Shown here: positions 1 through 8,034 of the stretch, piece after piece
Layout of the letters: each line of letters opens with the position of its first letter
Numbering within the stretch: the stretch's first letter is position 1
Assembly: GCA_023301245.1 (NCBI GenBank)
Contig: JALZUV010000198.1
Span: 1-15,133 of the forward strand
Direction of reading: 5' to 3'
DNA from: Rickettsiales bacterium
Lineage (GTDB): Bacteria; Pseudomonadota; Alphaproteobacteria; Rickettsiales; JALZUV01
DNA length: 15,133 nucleotides
The notes under the pieces: generated by a model
What the model saw: the letters and a program-made list of their open reading frames with translations, nothing else
Database searches by the model: none
Told to the model about the DNA's origin: nothing
Program-made: the position numbers and the translations under genes

Positions 1-1201
1 GCACTTCCCTGCACTCAACCAGCAGGTTGATGGGGTAACGCCGATTTTTCTCGATGGGCCGGGCGGTACGCAAGTACCCAAAGCGGTGCCCGAAGCGATG
101 GTGAATTACCTACAATATTCCAACAGCAACTTGCTCAATAGCCAGTTTTTTGCCGTTAAGCGCACGCATGAACTGGTGGCACAAGCGCGCAGCAAAGCAG
201 CCGCATTTGTGAATGCTCCACGCGCCGATGATATTATCTTCGGCCAATCAATGAGTGCGATAACGGCGCATCTTAGCCGCTCTATCTCGCGCGAATGGAA
301 TGCTGGCGATGAAATTATCATCACCGCGCTCGAACATTACTCAAACGCCTCTTTTTGGCAACGAGCAGCAGTTGATAGAGGCATCACGTGCCATATCGTA
401 AAGATGAAGCCTGATGATTGCACGCTAGATTACCAACATCTAGAAAGCCTCATCTCACCCAAAACAAAATTCATTGCCTTCACATTAGCCTCAAACGTAA
501 CGGGCTCGCGCACCGATGCAGCGCGAATTATTGCTGCCGCGAAAACCGTAGGCGCGCTTACCTATGTTGATTCCGTCCATGCTGCACCGCATTACTTACC
601 GGATGTGCAGGCACTAGGATGCGACTTCCTCGCTTGTTCAGCCTATAAATTCTACGGCCCTCATTTAGGGTTTGTTTTCGGCAAGCAAGAGCATTTTGAA
701 CGGCTTGTACCTTATAAGGTTGAACCCGCCCCCAGCACCAGCCCCGAATGCTGGGAGATGGGCACAAAAAGCTTTGAAGCCCTAGCAGGTTTGAGCGCCA
801 CCATTGATTATATGGCCAGCTACCACGAAGCGCCAAATTTACGCCAATCACTACAGAAATTTTACGATGAATTATTCATCTACGAGCAATCACTCAGCCA
901 GCATTTCCTGCAAAAAGCGCAAACCGTAACAGGCATGAAAATTTATGGCATCACCGATATATCAAAGCTAGATGCGCGCACGCCCACCTTTGGCTTTACG
1001 TTAGAAGGCCATACGCCGCAAACGATATCAGACTATCTAGCTGCCGCGAACATCATCACAGGCGCAGGGAACTTTTATGCCAAGGGTGTTATGGATAGTT
1101 TAGGCTTAAGCGAAACAGGCGGCATCGTGCGTGCAGGTTGCGTGCATTACAATACGATAGATGAAATTAACCGCCTCTTCACAGTGCTGGAAGAAATTTA
1201 G
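1..1201 (+). CDS. Class V aminotransferase / cysteine-desulfurase-like PLP enzyme (5' end outside window)
   Basis: Seen: the frame is open from base 2, with no stop and good family sequence (FPAL...LDGPGGTQVP) upstream of the first possible internal start, a GTG at 86, so the true start lies before the window. The PLP lysine is in SAYKFYG (codon 647-649), and the cofactor-pyridine Asp and stacking His are in VDSVHAAPH just before it. The C-terminal VRAGCVHYNT matches the conserved Arg/YNT element of SufS-like enzymes. Known family: fold type I PLP enzymes; the 'FPAL...DGPGGTQVP' pattern fits the SufS-like subfamily typified by Vibrio VC1184. Odd: where SufS has its catalytic Cys (GHHCAQ), this protein has GNFYAK, so Tyr replaces Cys and classical desulfurase activity is unlikely. 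The stop overlaps the stop of the dioxygenase gene on the other strand by 4 nt. Substrate unknown. Confidence 0.85.
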   Translation, partial: HFPALNQQVDGVTPIFLDGPGGTQVPKAVPEAMVNYLQYSNSNLLNSQFFAVKRTHELVAQARSKAAAFVNAPRADDIIFGQSMSAITAHLSRSISREWNAGDEIIITALEHYSNASFWQRAAVDRGITCHIVKMKPDDCTLDYQHLESLISPKTKFIAFTLASNVTGSRTDAARIIAAAKTVGALTYVDSVHAAPHYLPDVQALGCDFLACSAYKFYGPHLGFVFGKQEHFERLVPYKVEPAPSTSPECWEMGTKSFEALAGLSATIDYMASYHEAPNLRQSLQKFYDELFIYEQSLSQHFLQKAQTVTGMKIYGITDISKLDARTPTFGFTLEGHTPQTISDYLAAANIITGAGNFYAKGVMDSLGLSETGGIVRAGCVHYNTIDEINRLFTVLEEI

Positions 1202-1839
1202 GCAGGCGTACGCTTGGCAGTAAGTACAAACACATCCCAATAGCCTTGTTCGTCATTATCCGTTGGGAAAAGACGTGAGGCATTGTGATAAAGCCGCTTA
1301 TCATTCAGCAAAATAAATTCGCCATTTTCAAATCGACGTTGAAAAAATGGCTCGCCATCGGCTGAATCAAACAGCAGAATATCGCCACCTTTTACATTGT
1401 GATTATTCACCATGAACATACCAAGATAATCAAATCCATCTTGATGGTTGCCCTCAGGGGCGGCATCTCTTGGAGCATCGTTGCAGTGCCAGCGCACTTG
1501 ATGAACTTCCATCACACTATCTTCGCTAATTTGCGTACGGCGCAGCATGATATCGAACATCTTTAAAAAGACGAGATTCATGTTTAACACTGATTCAATC
1601 GGCTCATATTTTCGGTCAATGCTTCCCAGTGCTTTATTCACATCATAAGTTTGCATAAAGTCGGTGGTGGGTAGCTGCTCTAACGAACCATCGCGATAAT
1701 GGTAACAAGAATAACGGCGCGAACGTAGGCCATCTTCCGTATATTGATCGGGAACTAAATTATTAAAACTGGCCTGAATGGACGATAAATCATCGAATGG
1801 CAGCTTACCTAATTCATAATAGTCTTCGTAATTATTCAA
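1198..1839 (-). CDS. 2-oxoglutarate/Fe(II)-dependent dioxygenase family protein (PF10014-like)
   Basis: A 213-residue cytoplasmic protein. Seen: the iron-binding facial triad fits H132-x-D134 (in GNHQDGFDY) with the distal H185 (in LYHNASRL), and R189 just after it could bind 2-oxoglutarate; the segment FMVNNHNVKGGDILLFD between them is typical of the 2OG-Fe_Oxy_2 family. Known: characterised members of this family hydroxylate free aliphatic amino acids such as isoleucine (IDO type), coupling this to decarboxylation of 2-oxoglutarate to succinate. Start: TTG at 1839 preceded by AGAGGATAAGGT, a good ribosome site, with an in-frame TAA two codons upstream; the next Met is residue 62, so TTG is the only sensible start. 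It converges on the PLP enzyme gene with a 4-nt overlap of stops. Substrate not deducible; an amino acid is the best guess. Confidence 0.8.
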   Translation of the reverse strand: MNNYEDYYELGKLPFDDLSSIQASFNNLVPDQYTEDGLRSRRYSCYHYRDGSLEQLPTTDFMQTYDVNKALGSIDRKYEPIESVLNMNLVFLKMFDIMLRRTQISEDSVMEVHQVRWHCNDAPRDAAPEGNHQDGFDYLGMFMVNNHNVKGGDILLFDSADGEPFFQRRFENGEFILLNDKRLYHNASRLFPTDNDEQGYWDVFVLTAKRTPA

Positions 1840-1938
1840 ACCTTATCCTCTTTTTTTAGCACTTTTAAAAAGCAGCTTCTTTATCAGAAAATTTGAACAG
1901 GATTGCAAGCCTAGTGAAATAAAAATGCAGGAACGAAA

Positions 1939-2469
1939 CTATTTTCCAAATTTCTGGTTATAGCGCTCAATCCCTTCACGAATAATGCGGAAAGCTTCCT
2001 CTTTGCCCTTCACACCCGTAATCTCAACAGTCTTTTGCTCCAAGCGCTTATATTGGCCGAAGAAATCCGTAATACCTGCCAATTGGCGCTCTGGTATATC
2101 ATCAATATCTTTAATATGCTCAACCGTGACATCATTGGCAGCCACACCAATCAGCTTATCATCGCCTTCGCCGCCATCAATCATGCCCATTACCCCAATA
2201 ATACGGGTAGGAACCAAACATAAAGGCGGAGTCTCCGCATAGGTGAGAACAAGCACATCTAGCGGATCGTTATCATCGCCCAAAGTTCGCGGAATCAACC
2301 CATAATTCGCAGGATAATGCACCGCTGAATGCAAGATACGATCAAGCATGAGCAAGCCCGTCTCTTTATCAATCTCATATTTCGAGCGGCTACCGCGCGT
2401 AATTTCGATAATTGCATTTACTAATTCAGGCGGGTTATCCCCAACTGCTACATCGTGCCAAACATTCAT
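1939..2469 (-). CDS. ppa: Inorganic pyrophosphatase (family I)
   Basis: Hydrolyses pyrophosphate to two phosphates in the cytoplasm, pulling biosynthetic reactions forward; Mg2+ dependent. Seen: 176 residues, normal for bacterial family I enzymes. The signature DNDPLDVLV carries the metal Asp residues D66, D68 and D71; D98, D103 and K105 in the MIDGGEGDDKLI segment match the remaining active-site acids and Lys; HYPANYGLIP is the conserved substrate-pocket stretch. Start: a GTG (2478), an ATG (2475) and an ATG (2469) lie in frame. GAGG sits 8 nt from the 2469 ATG but only 2 nt from the 2475 ATG, so 2469 is preferred. It follows lpd on the same strand after a 160-nt gap, probably with its own promoter. 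Confidence 0.95.
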   Translation of the reverse strand: MNVWHDVAVGDNPPELVNAIIEITRGSRSKYEIDKETGLLMLDRILHSAVHYPANYGLIPRTLGDDNDPLDVLVLTYAETPPLCLVPTRIIGVMGMIDGGEGDDKLIGVAANDVTVEHIKDIDDIPERQLAGITDFFGQYKRLEQKTVEITGVKGKEEAFRIIREGIERYNQKFGK

Positions 2470-2629
2470 CGTCATCACCTCATTGTTACGTGAAAGCGGT
2501 TTAACCTACGTCAGCATTATTGGCAACCTCAAACACACGCTTGGCTAAGCTTAGTCGATGCAAACCACAACGCCCCATAACCACCTGCGGCCTCAAACTG
2601 AAGAAATTATCTTAGGTATTTTAACGATC

Positions 2630-4015
2630 TTAAATATGGATGGGCTTGGCAAATGCGCCGAGGGCGGCCTCTTTAATCGCCTCATTCAGTGTCGGATGCG
2701 CGTGGCATGTGCGGGCTACATCTTCACTGCTTGCGCCATATTCTAGCGCCAGCACTGCTTCGGCAATCAATGTACCTGCTTCTGCACCAATAATGTGAAC
2801 GCCGTAAATTTCGTCCGTTTCTTTATCGGCTAAAATTTTCACGAAACCATCGCCTTCACCAATAGCACGGGCACGGCTGTTCGCCATAAACGGGAATTTA
2901 CCGATGTTATAAGCTACGCCTGCGGCTTTCAATTCTTCTTCAGATTTACCAACCGTCGCCACTTCAGGATGCGTATAGATAACCCCTGGAATGGCATTGT
3001 AATTCACATGCCCATGCTGACCCGCAAGTGTCTCGGCCACGGCAACGCCTTCTTCTTCGGCTTTATGCGCAAGCATTGCACCTTTAATAGCATCGCCAAT
3101 GGCAAAGATATTCGGCGTAGAAGTGCGAAGGGAATCATCCACCTCAACACGGCCTCTATCATCCGTTTTAATGCCAACATTTTCTAGGCCTAGCTTATCA
3201 GTATAAGCGCGGCGGCCAATGGCTACGAGCACAGCATCAGCTTCCATTTTTTCAGCCTTGCCACCTGCGGCAGCTTCCATCGTTACGGTTGCTTTTTTGC
3301 CCTTAACGCTCACGCCCGTAACCTTGGTGCTCATTTTGAAATTGAAGCCCTGCTTCTTTAAAATGCGCTGGAATTGTTTTGAAACTTCTGCATCCATGCC
3401 CGGTGTAATATGGTCAAGATACTCTACCACCGTCACTTCTGATCCCAAACGCGCCCAGACGGATCCCATCTCTAGCCCAATTACACCACCGCCAATCACC
3501 AGCAGCTTTTTAGGAACTTCTTTCAGCTCCAATGCGCCTGTAGAAGAAACGACAATTTTCTCATCAATTTCCACACCGGGTAGCGGCATTACTTCCGACC
3601 CTGTCGCAATCATGATATTTTTGGTTTTGAGCTTTTCCTTGCCCACTGTCACGGTATTAGCATCAGTAATCGTGCCATGCCCCTTAATATAATCGACCTT
3701 ATTCTTTTTGAATAATCCTTCGATACCTTGGGTAAGGTTTTTTACGACATCGTCTTTACGCGCCATCATCTTTTTCACATCGAAGGAAACTTTGGCTGTT
3801 AGTCCAAGTTCTTCAAAATTATGCGCCGCATCGTGGTATTTATGAGTGATATCAAGCAAAGCTTTCGAAGGAATACACCCCACGTTTAAACAAGTTCCAC
3901 CAAGGCTACCGCGCTTCTCGACACAGGCAACTTTCAAGCCCAACTGCGCCGCTTTAATTGCGCCCACATAACCACCAGGGCCTGCACCAATAACCACTAA
4001 ATCATATTCACTCAT
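2630..4015 (-). CDS. lpd: Dihydrolipoyl dehydrogenase (E3)
   Basis: Flavoprotein E3 component of 2-oxo acid dehydrogenase complexes; reoxidises dihydrolipoyl groups on E2 and passes electrons through FAD to NAD+. Seen: 461 residues, full length. The N-terminal FAD motif is VIGAGPGGYVGA, the redox disulfide is C42/C47 in GGTCLNVGCIPSK, the NAD-binding Rossmann motif is VIGGGVIGLEMG near residue 175, the second FAD motif is TSTPNIFAIGDA, and the C-terminal catalytic pair is H440/E445 in HAHPTLNEA. The start ATG at 4015 is preceded by AAGAGA. It lies 146 nt downstream of sucB on the same strand, so it most likely serves 2-oxoglutarate dehydrogenase, though it could be shared with other complexes. 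Confidence 0.96.
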   Translation of the reverse strand: MSEYDLVVIGAGPGGYVGAIKAAQLGLKVACVEKRGSLGGTCLNVGCIPSKALLDITHKYHDAAHNFEELGLTAKVSFDVKKMMARKDDVVKNLTQGIEGLFKKNKVDYIKGHGTITDANTVTVGKEKLKTKNIMIATGSEVMPLPGVEIDEKIVVSSTGALELKEVPKKLLVIGGGVIGLEMGSVWARLGSEVTVVEYLDHITPGMDAEVSKQFQRILKKQGFNFKMSTKVTGVSVKGKKATVTMEAAAGGKAEKMEADAVLVAIGRRAYTDKLGLENVGIKTDDRGRVEVDDSLRTSTPNIFAIGDAIKGAMLAHKAEEEGVAVAETLAGQHGHVNYNAIPGVIYTHPEVATVGKSEEELKAAGVAYNIGKFPFMANSRARAIGEGDGFVKILADKETDEIYGVHIIGAEAGTLIAEAVLALEYGASSEDVARTCHAHPTLNEAIKEAALGAFAKPIHI

Positions 4016-4080
4016 GATAAATCTCTTTTTCTTTTATTGTCGAAAATATTCACTGATATGTGCCGAAAATAATTATTTTT

Positions 4081-4147
4081 GAGAACCGCAGCGGAGCGTA
4101 TTTTTATACGTGAGCAGCGGAAGCGCAAAAAATGGTTATTTGCAGGC
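4081..4147. repeat. Repeat-like GC-rich element between sucB and lpd
   Basis: Seen: an 8-base direct repeat GCAGCGGA at 4088-4095 and 4114-4121 flanks a small hairpin, CGTAT (4097-4101) with ATACG (4106-4110) and a TTTT loop. The element is more GC-rich than the AT-rich bases around it and is followed by AAAAAATGGTTATTTGCAG. No ORF of useful length crosses it. Inference: it resembles dispersed intergenic elements of alphaproteobacteria that I have seen in similar wording, but only one copy is present here, so the repeat status is unproven. It lies inside the presumed sucB-lpd transcript and could act as an RNA structure or processing site. Confidence 0.4.
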
Positions 4148-4161
4148 CATAGCAGTGGATA

Positions 4162-5313
4162 TTATATGCCCATCATTAGACGGGCTGGGTCTTCAATCAT
4201 CTCTTTGATGCGTTTTAGGAAGGTTACAGACTCACGGCCATCAATAATGCGGTGATCATACGATAAGGCTACATACATCATCGGGCGAATCACAATCTCG
4301 CCATTGACGACCACAGGACGGTCTTCAATTTTATTAATACCCAAAATACCTGATTGCGGCGGGTTAATGATAGGCGTCGCCATAAGCGAGCCATAAACAC
4401 CCCCGTTAGAGATAGTAAACGTACCACCCGTCATATCGTCCATGGTCAACGAGCCATCGCGTGCTTTGCCAGCCATTGAAGCAATTGAGCCCTCAATTTC
4501 AGCGAGCGATTTTGTATCGCAATCGCGGATAACCGGAACCACCAAACCTTGCGGCGTGCCAACAGCCATGCCGATGTCATAATGGTTTTTATAAACAATC
4601 TCATCGCCCTCAATATGCGCGTTCACTTCAGGAATTTCCTTCAATGCTTGCACCGCTGCCTTGGCGAACAGCCCCATAAAGCCTAAACGTACGCCAAACT
4701 TTTTCTCAAACGCTTCTTTATGCTCGGCGCGAAGTGCCTTCATACGAGTCGTATCAATTTCATTAAAGGTGGTCAAAATCGCCGCCGTATTTTGCGATTC
4801 CTTCAAACGGCGCGCAATGGCTTGGCGAAGCTTAGTCATTTTCACACGCTCTTGACGTGGGCCAGTCGCTACAGGAGCGGAACCGCCAGCTGAAGCAGCG
4901 AGAACATCGCCCTTCGTGTGGCGACCATCTTTTCCCGAACCAGTCGAACCGGCAAGGTTCAAACCTTTTTCCGCCGCAATTTTCTCAACCGCAGGGGGGT
5001 TCTTTTTACCACCCGCAGGCGCAGCAGCAGGAGCCGCAGCTTTTGCAGGAGCAGTCGCTGATTTGGCAGGAGCGGCCCCTTCTTTAATCGAACCTAAGGT
5101 CGCGCCTTTTTCAACATTATCGCCTTCTTTGGCAATAATTTTCTCTAGCACACCATCAGCGGGGGCTGGAACTTCTAGGGTTACCTTATCGGTTTCAAGT
5201 TCGCACAAAGGTTCATCTTTAGCGACAGCATCGCCTTCCGCTTTAAACCAAGTTGCAATGGTAGCCTCTGAAACAGATTCACCTAAATCGGGGGTTTTAA
5301 TGTCAACACTCAT
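4162..5313 (-). CDS. sucB: Dihydrolipoyllysine succinyltransferase, E2 of 2-oxoglutarate dehydrogenase
   Basis: Core E2 subunit that transfers the succinyl group to CoA in the TCA cycle. Seen: 383 residues. The lipoyl domain occupies about 1-77 with the lipoylated K43 in ETDKVTLEV; an Ala/Pro-rich flexible linker covers about 78-102; the peripheral subunit binding domain is about 104-139 (PAVEKIAAEKGL, then GKDGRHTKGDVLA); the catalytic domain runs from about 152 to the end, with H354 and D358 in the DHRIIDGRE signature. SucB rather than the pyruvate E2 is favoured by the single lipoyl domain, GESVSEATIATW and the VPVIRDCD segment. Start ATG 5313 is preceded by AGGA. The E1 gene sucA, its usual partner, is not in the window. 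The next gene downstream is lpd. Confidence 0.94.
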   Translation of the reverse strand: MSVDIKTPDLGESVSEATIATWFKAEGDAVAKDEPLCELETDKVTLEVPAPADGVLEKIIAKEGDNVEKGATLGSIKEGAAPAKSATAPAKAAAPAAAPAGGKKNPPAVEKIAAEKGLNLAGSTGSGKDGRHTKGDVLAASAGGSAPVATGPRQERVKMTKLRQAIARRLKESQNTAAILTTFNEIDTTRMKALRAEHKEAFEKKFGVRLGFMGLFAKAAVQALKEIPEVNAHIEGDEIVYKNHYDIGMAVGTPQGLVVPVIRDCDTKSLAEIEGSIASMAGKARDGSLTMDDMTGGTFTISNGGVYGSLMATPIINPPQSGILGINKIEDRPVVVNGEIVIRPMMYVALSYDHRIIDGRESVTFLKRIKEMIEDPARLMMGI

Positions 5314-5339
5314 GAAGAGAACATCCTATTTATCTATTT

Positions 5340-5381
5340 ATAATATGGTTGGAATTTGCTCGCTTTTAAAGCCCAAGTCAA
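5340..5381 (-). promoter_or_regulatory. Possible sigma70-type promoter for sucB
   Basis: The 81-nt gap between the small membrane protein gene and sucB is AT-rich. On the minus strand, TTGACT (5381-5376) lies upstream of a TATTAT hexamer (5345-5340); these two are too far apart to pair, but TTAAAA (5369-5364) with an 18-nt spacer to TATTAT is acceptable, and TTGACT with a 17-nt spacer to CAAATT is an alternative. By eye only. A promoter here would separate sucB-lpd from the cox operon. Confidence 0.3.
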
Positions 5382-5394
5382 TGGTGCAAAAGCG

Positions 5395-5553
5395 TTAATC
5401 GTCTTGCGGAGGCTGATTGCGCACTCGTGCCCAATCTAAAAGGGCTAAAAGCAACAGGGTAAAGAACGAGCCCAACACAAAACTTAAGCCCATTAAATAA
5501 ATGGCACTGGTGTTAATCTCATGTAAAATATTAAGTCCAACTTGTGCGTCCAT
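5395..5553 (-). CDS. Small single-span membrane protein after ctaB (52 aa)
   Basis: Not recognised. Seen: 52 codons starting at ATG 5553 and ending with TAA at 5395. The N-terminal half is short and polar (MDAQVGLNILHEINTS), followed by one hydrophobic segment from about residue 17 to 40 (SAIYLMGLSFVLGSFF then TLLLLALL), then a charged tail DWARVRNQPPQDD. The positive residues after the helix predict that the C-terminus is in the cytoplasm. It starts 9 nt after the ctaB stop, and its AGG ribosome site overlaps that stop (AACTAGGTTTTTTTATG), so it looks translationally coupled to ctaB. Context: many alphaproteobacteria have a small CoxF-type gene at this place, but I see no similarity to the CoxF sequence I remember. 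A role in oxidase assembly is inferred from position only. Confidence 0.65.
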   Translation of the reverse strand: MDAQVGLNILHEINTSAIYLMGLSFVLGSFFTLLLLALLDWARVRNQPPQDD

Positions 5554-5562
5554 AAAAAAAAC

Positions 5563-6453
5563 CTAGTTAGGAATAATCCAATAATCCAGCAATAATGCTG
5601 CCAGCAAAGCAAATAGATACATTATTGAATAGCCAAACATCTTCATGGCAATTTTATCATCATCAGCGCGTATAACACGTATATTATGCACAATAAACAT
5701 TCCGCCCAGCCCCGCCGCCGCAATAACCGAGAACCAACCTAAGCTGGGTTCCGTGAACGGTATAGCCAAGGTAGTCGCCACCAATATGAACGTGTAAACA
5801 AGCATCTGCTTTTTCGTAGATTCTTTACCTGCCGTGACAGGTAGCATCGGAATTTTCGCCGTTTTATAATCTTCGTTACGGTACAGCGCCAATGCCCAGA
5901 AATGCGGCGGCGTCCATAGAAAAATAGTCAAAAACAATAACCATGGCAGCAAATGCATCACATCGCCCGTGGCAGCCAACCAGCCAATAACGGGCGGAAA
6001 TGCCCCCGCCGCGCCACCAATAACAATATTTTGCGCCGTATGACGCTTAAGCCAAACCGTATAAACCACCGAATAGAAAAACACTGAGAATGCCAGCAAA
6101 CCTGCGGCCCACCAGTTAGTAGCCAAGCCCAATATTGCCACCCCTGCAATAGATAATAACACCCCCTGCAAGCCAGCATCGCCTGCGGCAATTGCGCCTG
6201 TCACGATAGGTCGCTTTTGGGTGCGCTTCATAATGCTATCAATATCGCGATCATAGACCATATTGAATATCGCCCCTGATGCACTGCCCAAACCAATCGC
6301 CACAATCACCGCAATTTGCACAATCGGATGCAAACTAACGGGCGCCAACCACATGCCCACCGCACCTGAAAATAACACCAATAGCATTACCCCTGGTTTA
6401 GTGAGGGTTAGCCAATCTTTGGCAGTCGATTCAACTAAGGTGCTTGCGCTCAC
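5563..6453 (-). CDS. ctaB: Protoheme IX farnesyltransferase (heme O synthase)
   Basis: Integral membrane UbiA-family prenyltransferase that adds farnesyl to heme b to make heme O, the precursor of heme A for cytochrome aa3. Seen: 296 residues with multiple hydrophobic helices. The first Asp-rich motif is NMVYDRDID (N64, D68, D72) followed by MKRTQKRP, and the second region is YRNEDYKTAKIPMLP (D195), both typical of CtaB/CyoE. The start is GTG at 6453 and shares its G with the coxA stop (TAGTG), preceded by AAAGG; this one-base overlap indicates translational coupling to coxA. The next possible Met is residue 23, inside the first conserved segment, so GTG is kept. The ctaG and coxC genes that commonly follow are absent. 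Confidence 0.95.
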   Translation of the reverse strand: MSASTLVESTAKDWLTLTKPGVMLLVLFSGAVGMWLAPVSLHPIVQIAVIVAIGLGSASGAIFNMVYDRDIDSIMKRTQKRPIVTGAIAAGDAGLQGVLLSIAGVAILGLATNWWAAGLLAFSVFFYSVVYTVWLKRHTAQNIVIGGAAGAFPPVIGWLAATGDVMHLLPWLLFLTIFLWTPPHFWALALYRNEDYKTAKIPMLPVTAGKESTKKQMLVYTFILVATTLAIPFTEPSLGWFSVIAAAGLGGMFIVHNIRVIRADDDKIAMKMFGYSIMYLFALLAALLLDYWIIPN

Positions 6454-8030
6454 TAGCCTTTAAACTTCGGCAACGTCTCAAACGTGTGGAAATCAGGTGG
6501 TGATGGTACAGTCCATTCGATAGTCGTTGCACCTTCCCCCCAAGGATTCATGCCAGCAGGGCGCTTCTTAGAGAAAGCCTGCCATAGAACGATGAGGAAG
6601 AATAACGCACCAAAGGCACCAATATACGAACCAATCGATGAAACATAGTTCCAGCCCGCATAAACATCTGGGTAATCAGGAATACGACGCGGCATACCTG
6701 CTAGCCCCAAGAAATGCTGTGGGAAGAAGGTTAGGTTTGCACCAACAAACGTAATCCAAAAATGCATCTTACCAAGCGTTTCGCTATACATGTAACCGCT
6801 CATCTTAGGCAACCAGTAATAGAAGCCCGCAAAGATGGCGAATAACGCACCCAGCGACATCACGTAATGGAAGTGAGCCACTACATAGTATGTATCATGC
6901 ATCGGAATATCAACGGCACCGTTAGCCAGTACAATCCCTGTTACACCACCAAGGGTGAAGAGGAAGATAAACCCAAGCGCGAAATACATCGGCGTGGTGA
7001 AACGAATTGAACCACCCCACATTGTTGCAATCCAACTGAAGATTTTAATACCTGTTGGCACTGCAATAATCATGGTCGCAATCATGTAGTAAGCGCGCGT
7101 ATCAACATCCAAGCCTACAGTGAACATATGGTGAGCCCATACAACAAACCCTAGGAAACCAATAATCGCCATTGCTCCAACCATTGCCGAGTAACCGAAA
7201 ATTTTCTTGCGTGAGAAAGTCTGTACGATTTCAGAGATAATACCAAAACCTGGGAGGACGAGAATGTAAACTTCAGGATGGCCAAAGAACCAGAATAGAT
7301 GCTGGTATAAAATAGGGTCACCGCCACCCGCTGGGTCGAAGAAGCTCGTACCAAAGTTACGGTCTGTCAGCAGCATCGTAATTGCACCACCCAGTACAGG
7401 TAGAGCAAGTAGCAGCAAGAATGCTGTTAGCAATACTGACCATGCAAATAACGGCATTTTCATCATGGTCATACCAGGGGTACGCATGTTGAAAATCGTC
7501 ACAATAAAGTTAATCGCACCAAGGATTGACGAAATACCCGCCAAGTGAAGCGCGAAAATCGCCATATCAACTGCCATCCCCGGATGAGAGGCAATGGTTG
7601 AAAGCGGCGGATAGACGGTCCAACCCGTACCAGCACCTTCACCCACAAATGATGAACCTACCAGTAGAATCATCGAAGGAATCAACAACCAGAATGAAAT
7701 ATTATTCAAACGTGGGAATGCCATATCTGGGGCACCAATCATAATCGGCACAAACCAGTTACCAAAACCACCAATCAAGGCGGGCATGATTAAAAAGAAT
7801 ACCATGAGGAAGGCGTGAGCCGTCACCACCACGTTATAGAATTGATAATCGCCACCAAAAATTTGGTCGCCGGGCATTTGTAATTCTGCACGCAGAAGAA
7901 TGGAGAAAAATGCACCTAGTAAACCCGCAAAAATAGCGAAGATAAGATACATTGTACCAATGTCTTTATGGTTTGTAGAGAAAACCCAACGACGCCACCC
8001 CGTTGGTGTATGATGATCGTGACCTGACAT
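6453..8030 (-). CDS. coxA: Cytochrome c oxidase subunit I (aa3-type)
   Basis: Catalytic subunit of the inner-membrane heme-copper oxidase; reduces O2 to water and pumps protons. Seen: 525 residues, full length, rich in transmembrane helices. Ligands: H72 (heme a, in TAHAFL), H251 with Y255 cross-link partner (HPEVY), H300/H301 (CuB), H386 (heme a3) and H388 (heme a) in VAHFHYVMS. Proton paths: D102 and the nearby Asn pair in APDMAFPRLNN for the D channel, E253 in HPEVY, and K329 in PTGIKIFSW for the K channel, placing it in the A1 subfamily. Start ATG 8030 is preceded by AGGGG at 9 nt. It lies 4 nt after coxB and overlaps ctaB by one base, so the three form one operon. Confidence 0.98.
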   Translation of the reverse strand: MSGHDHHTPTGWRRWVFSTNHKDIGTMYLIFAIFAGLLGAFFSILLRAELQMPGDQIFGGDYQFYNVVVTAHAFLMVFFLIMPALIGGFGNWFVPIMIGAPDMAFPRLNNISFWLLIPSMILLVGSSFVGEGAGTGWTVYPPLSTIASHPGMAVDMAIFALHLAGISSILGAINFIVTIFNMRTPGMTMMKMPLFAWSVLLTAFLLLLALPVLGGAITMLLTDRNFGTSFFDPAGGGDPILYQHLFWFFGHPEVYILVLPGFGIISEIVQTFSRKKIFGYSAMVGAMAIIGFLGFVVWAHHMFTVGLDVDTRAYYMIATMIIAVPTGIKIFSWIATMWGGSIRFTTPMYFALGFIFLFTLGGVTGIVLANGAVDIPMHDTYYVVAHFHYVMSLGALFAIFAGFYYWLPKMSGYMYSETLGKMHFWITFVGANLTFFPQHFLGLAGMPRRIPDYPDVYAGWNYVSSIGSYIGAFGALFFLIVLWQAFSKKRPAGMNPWGEGATTIEWTVPSPPDFHTFETLPKFKG

Positions 8031-8034
8031 ATCG

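Noticed and set aside
86..1201. Starting the PLP enzyme at the GTG at 86
   Set aside because: The frame upstream is open to the window edge and encodes the conserved FPAL...DGPGGTQ family N-terminus, so the gene is partial rather than starting there.
2545..2554. Perfect 10-bp palindrome CTAAGCTTAG upstream of ppa
   Set aside because: A single 10-bp palindrome is expected by chance in 15 kb about as often as not, and it does not sit on a recognisable promoter.
3219..3692. 157-codon plus-strand frame opposite lpd
   Set aside because: Antisense to an unambiguous Lpd; Thr/Ser-rich product without recognisable motifs.
4916..5398. 160-codon plus-strand frame opposite sucB
   Set aside because: Mirrors the lipoyl domain and Ala/Pro linker of SucB; product is low complexity and has no family features.
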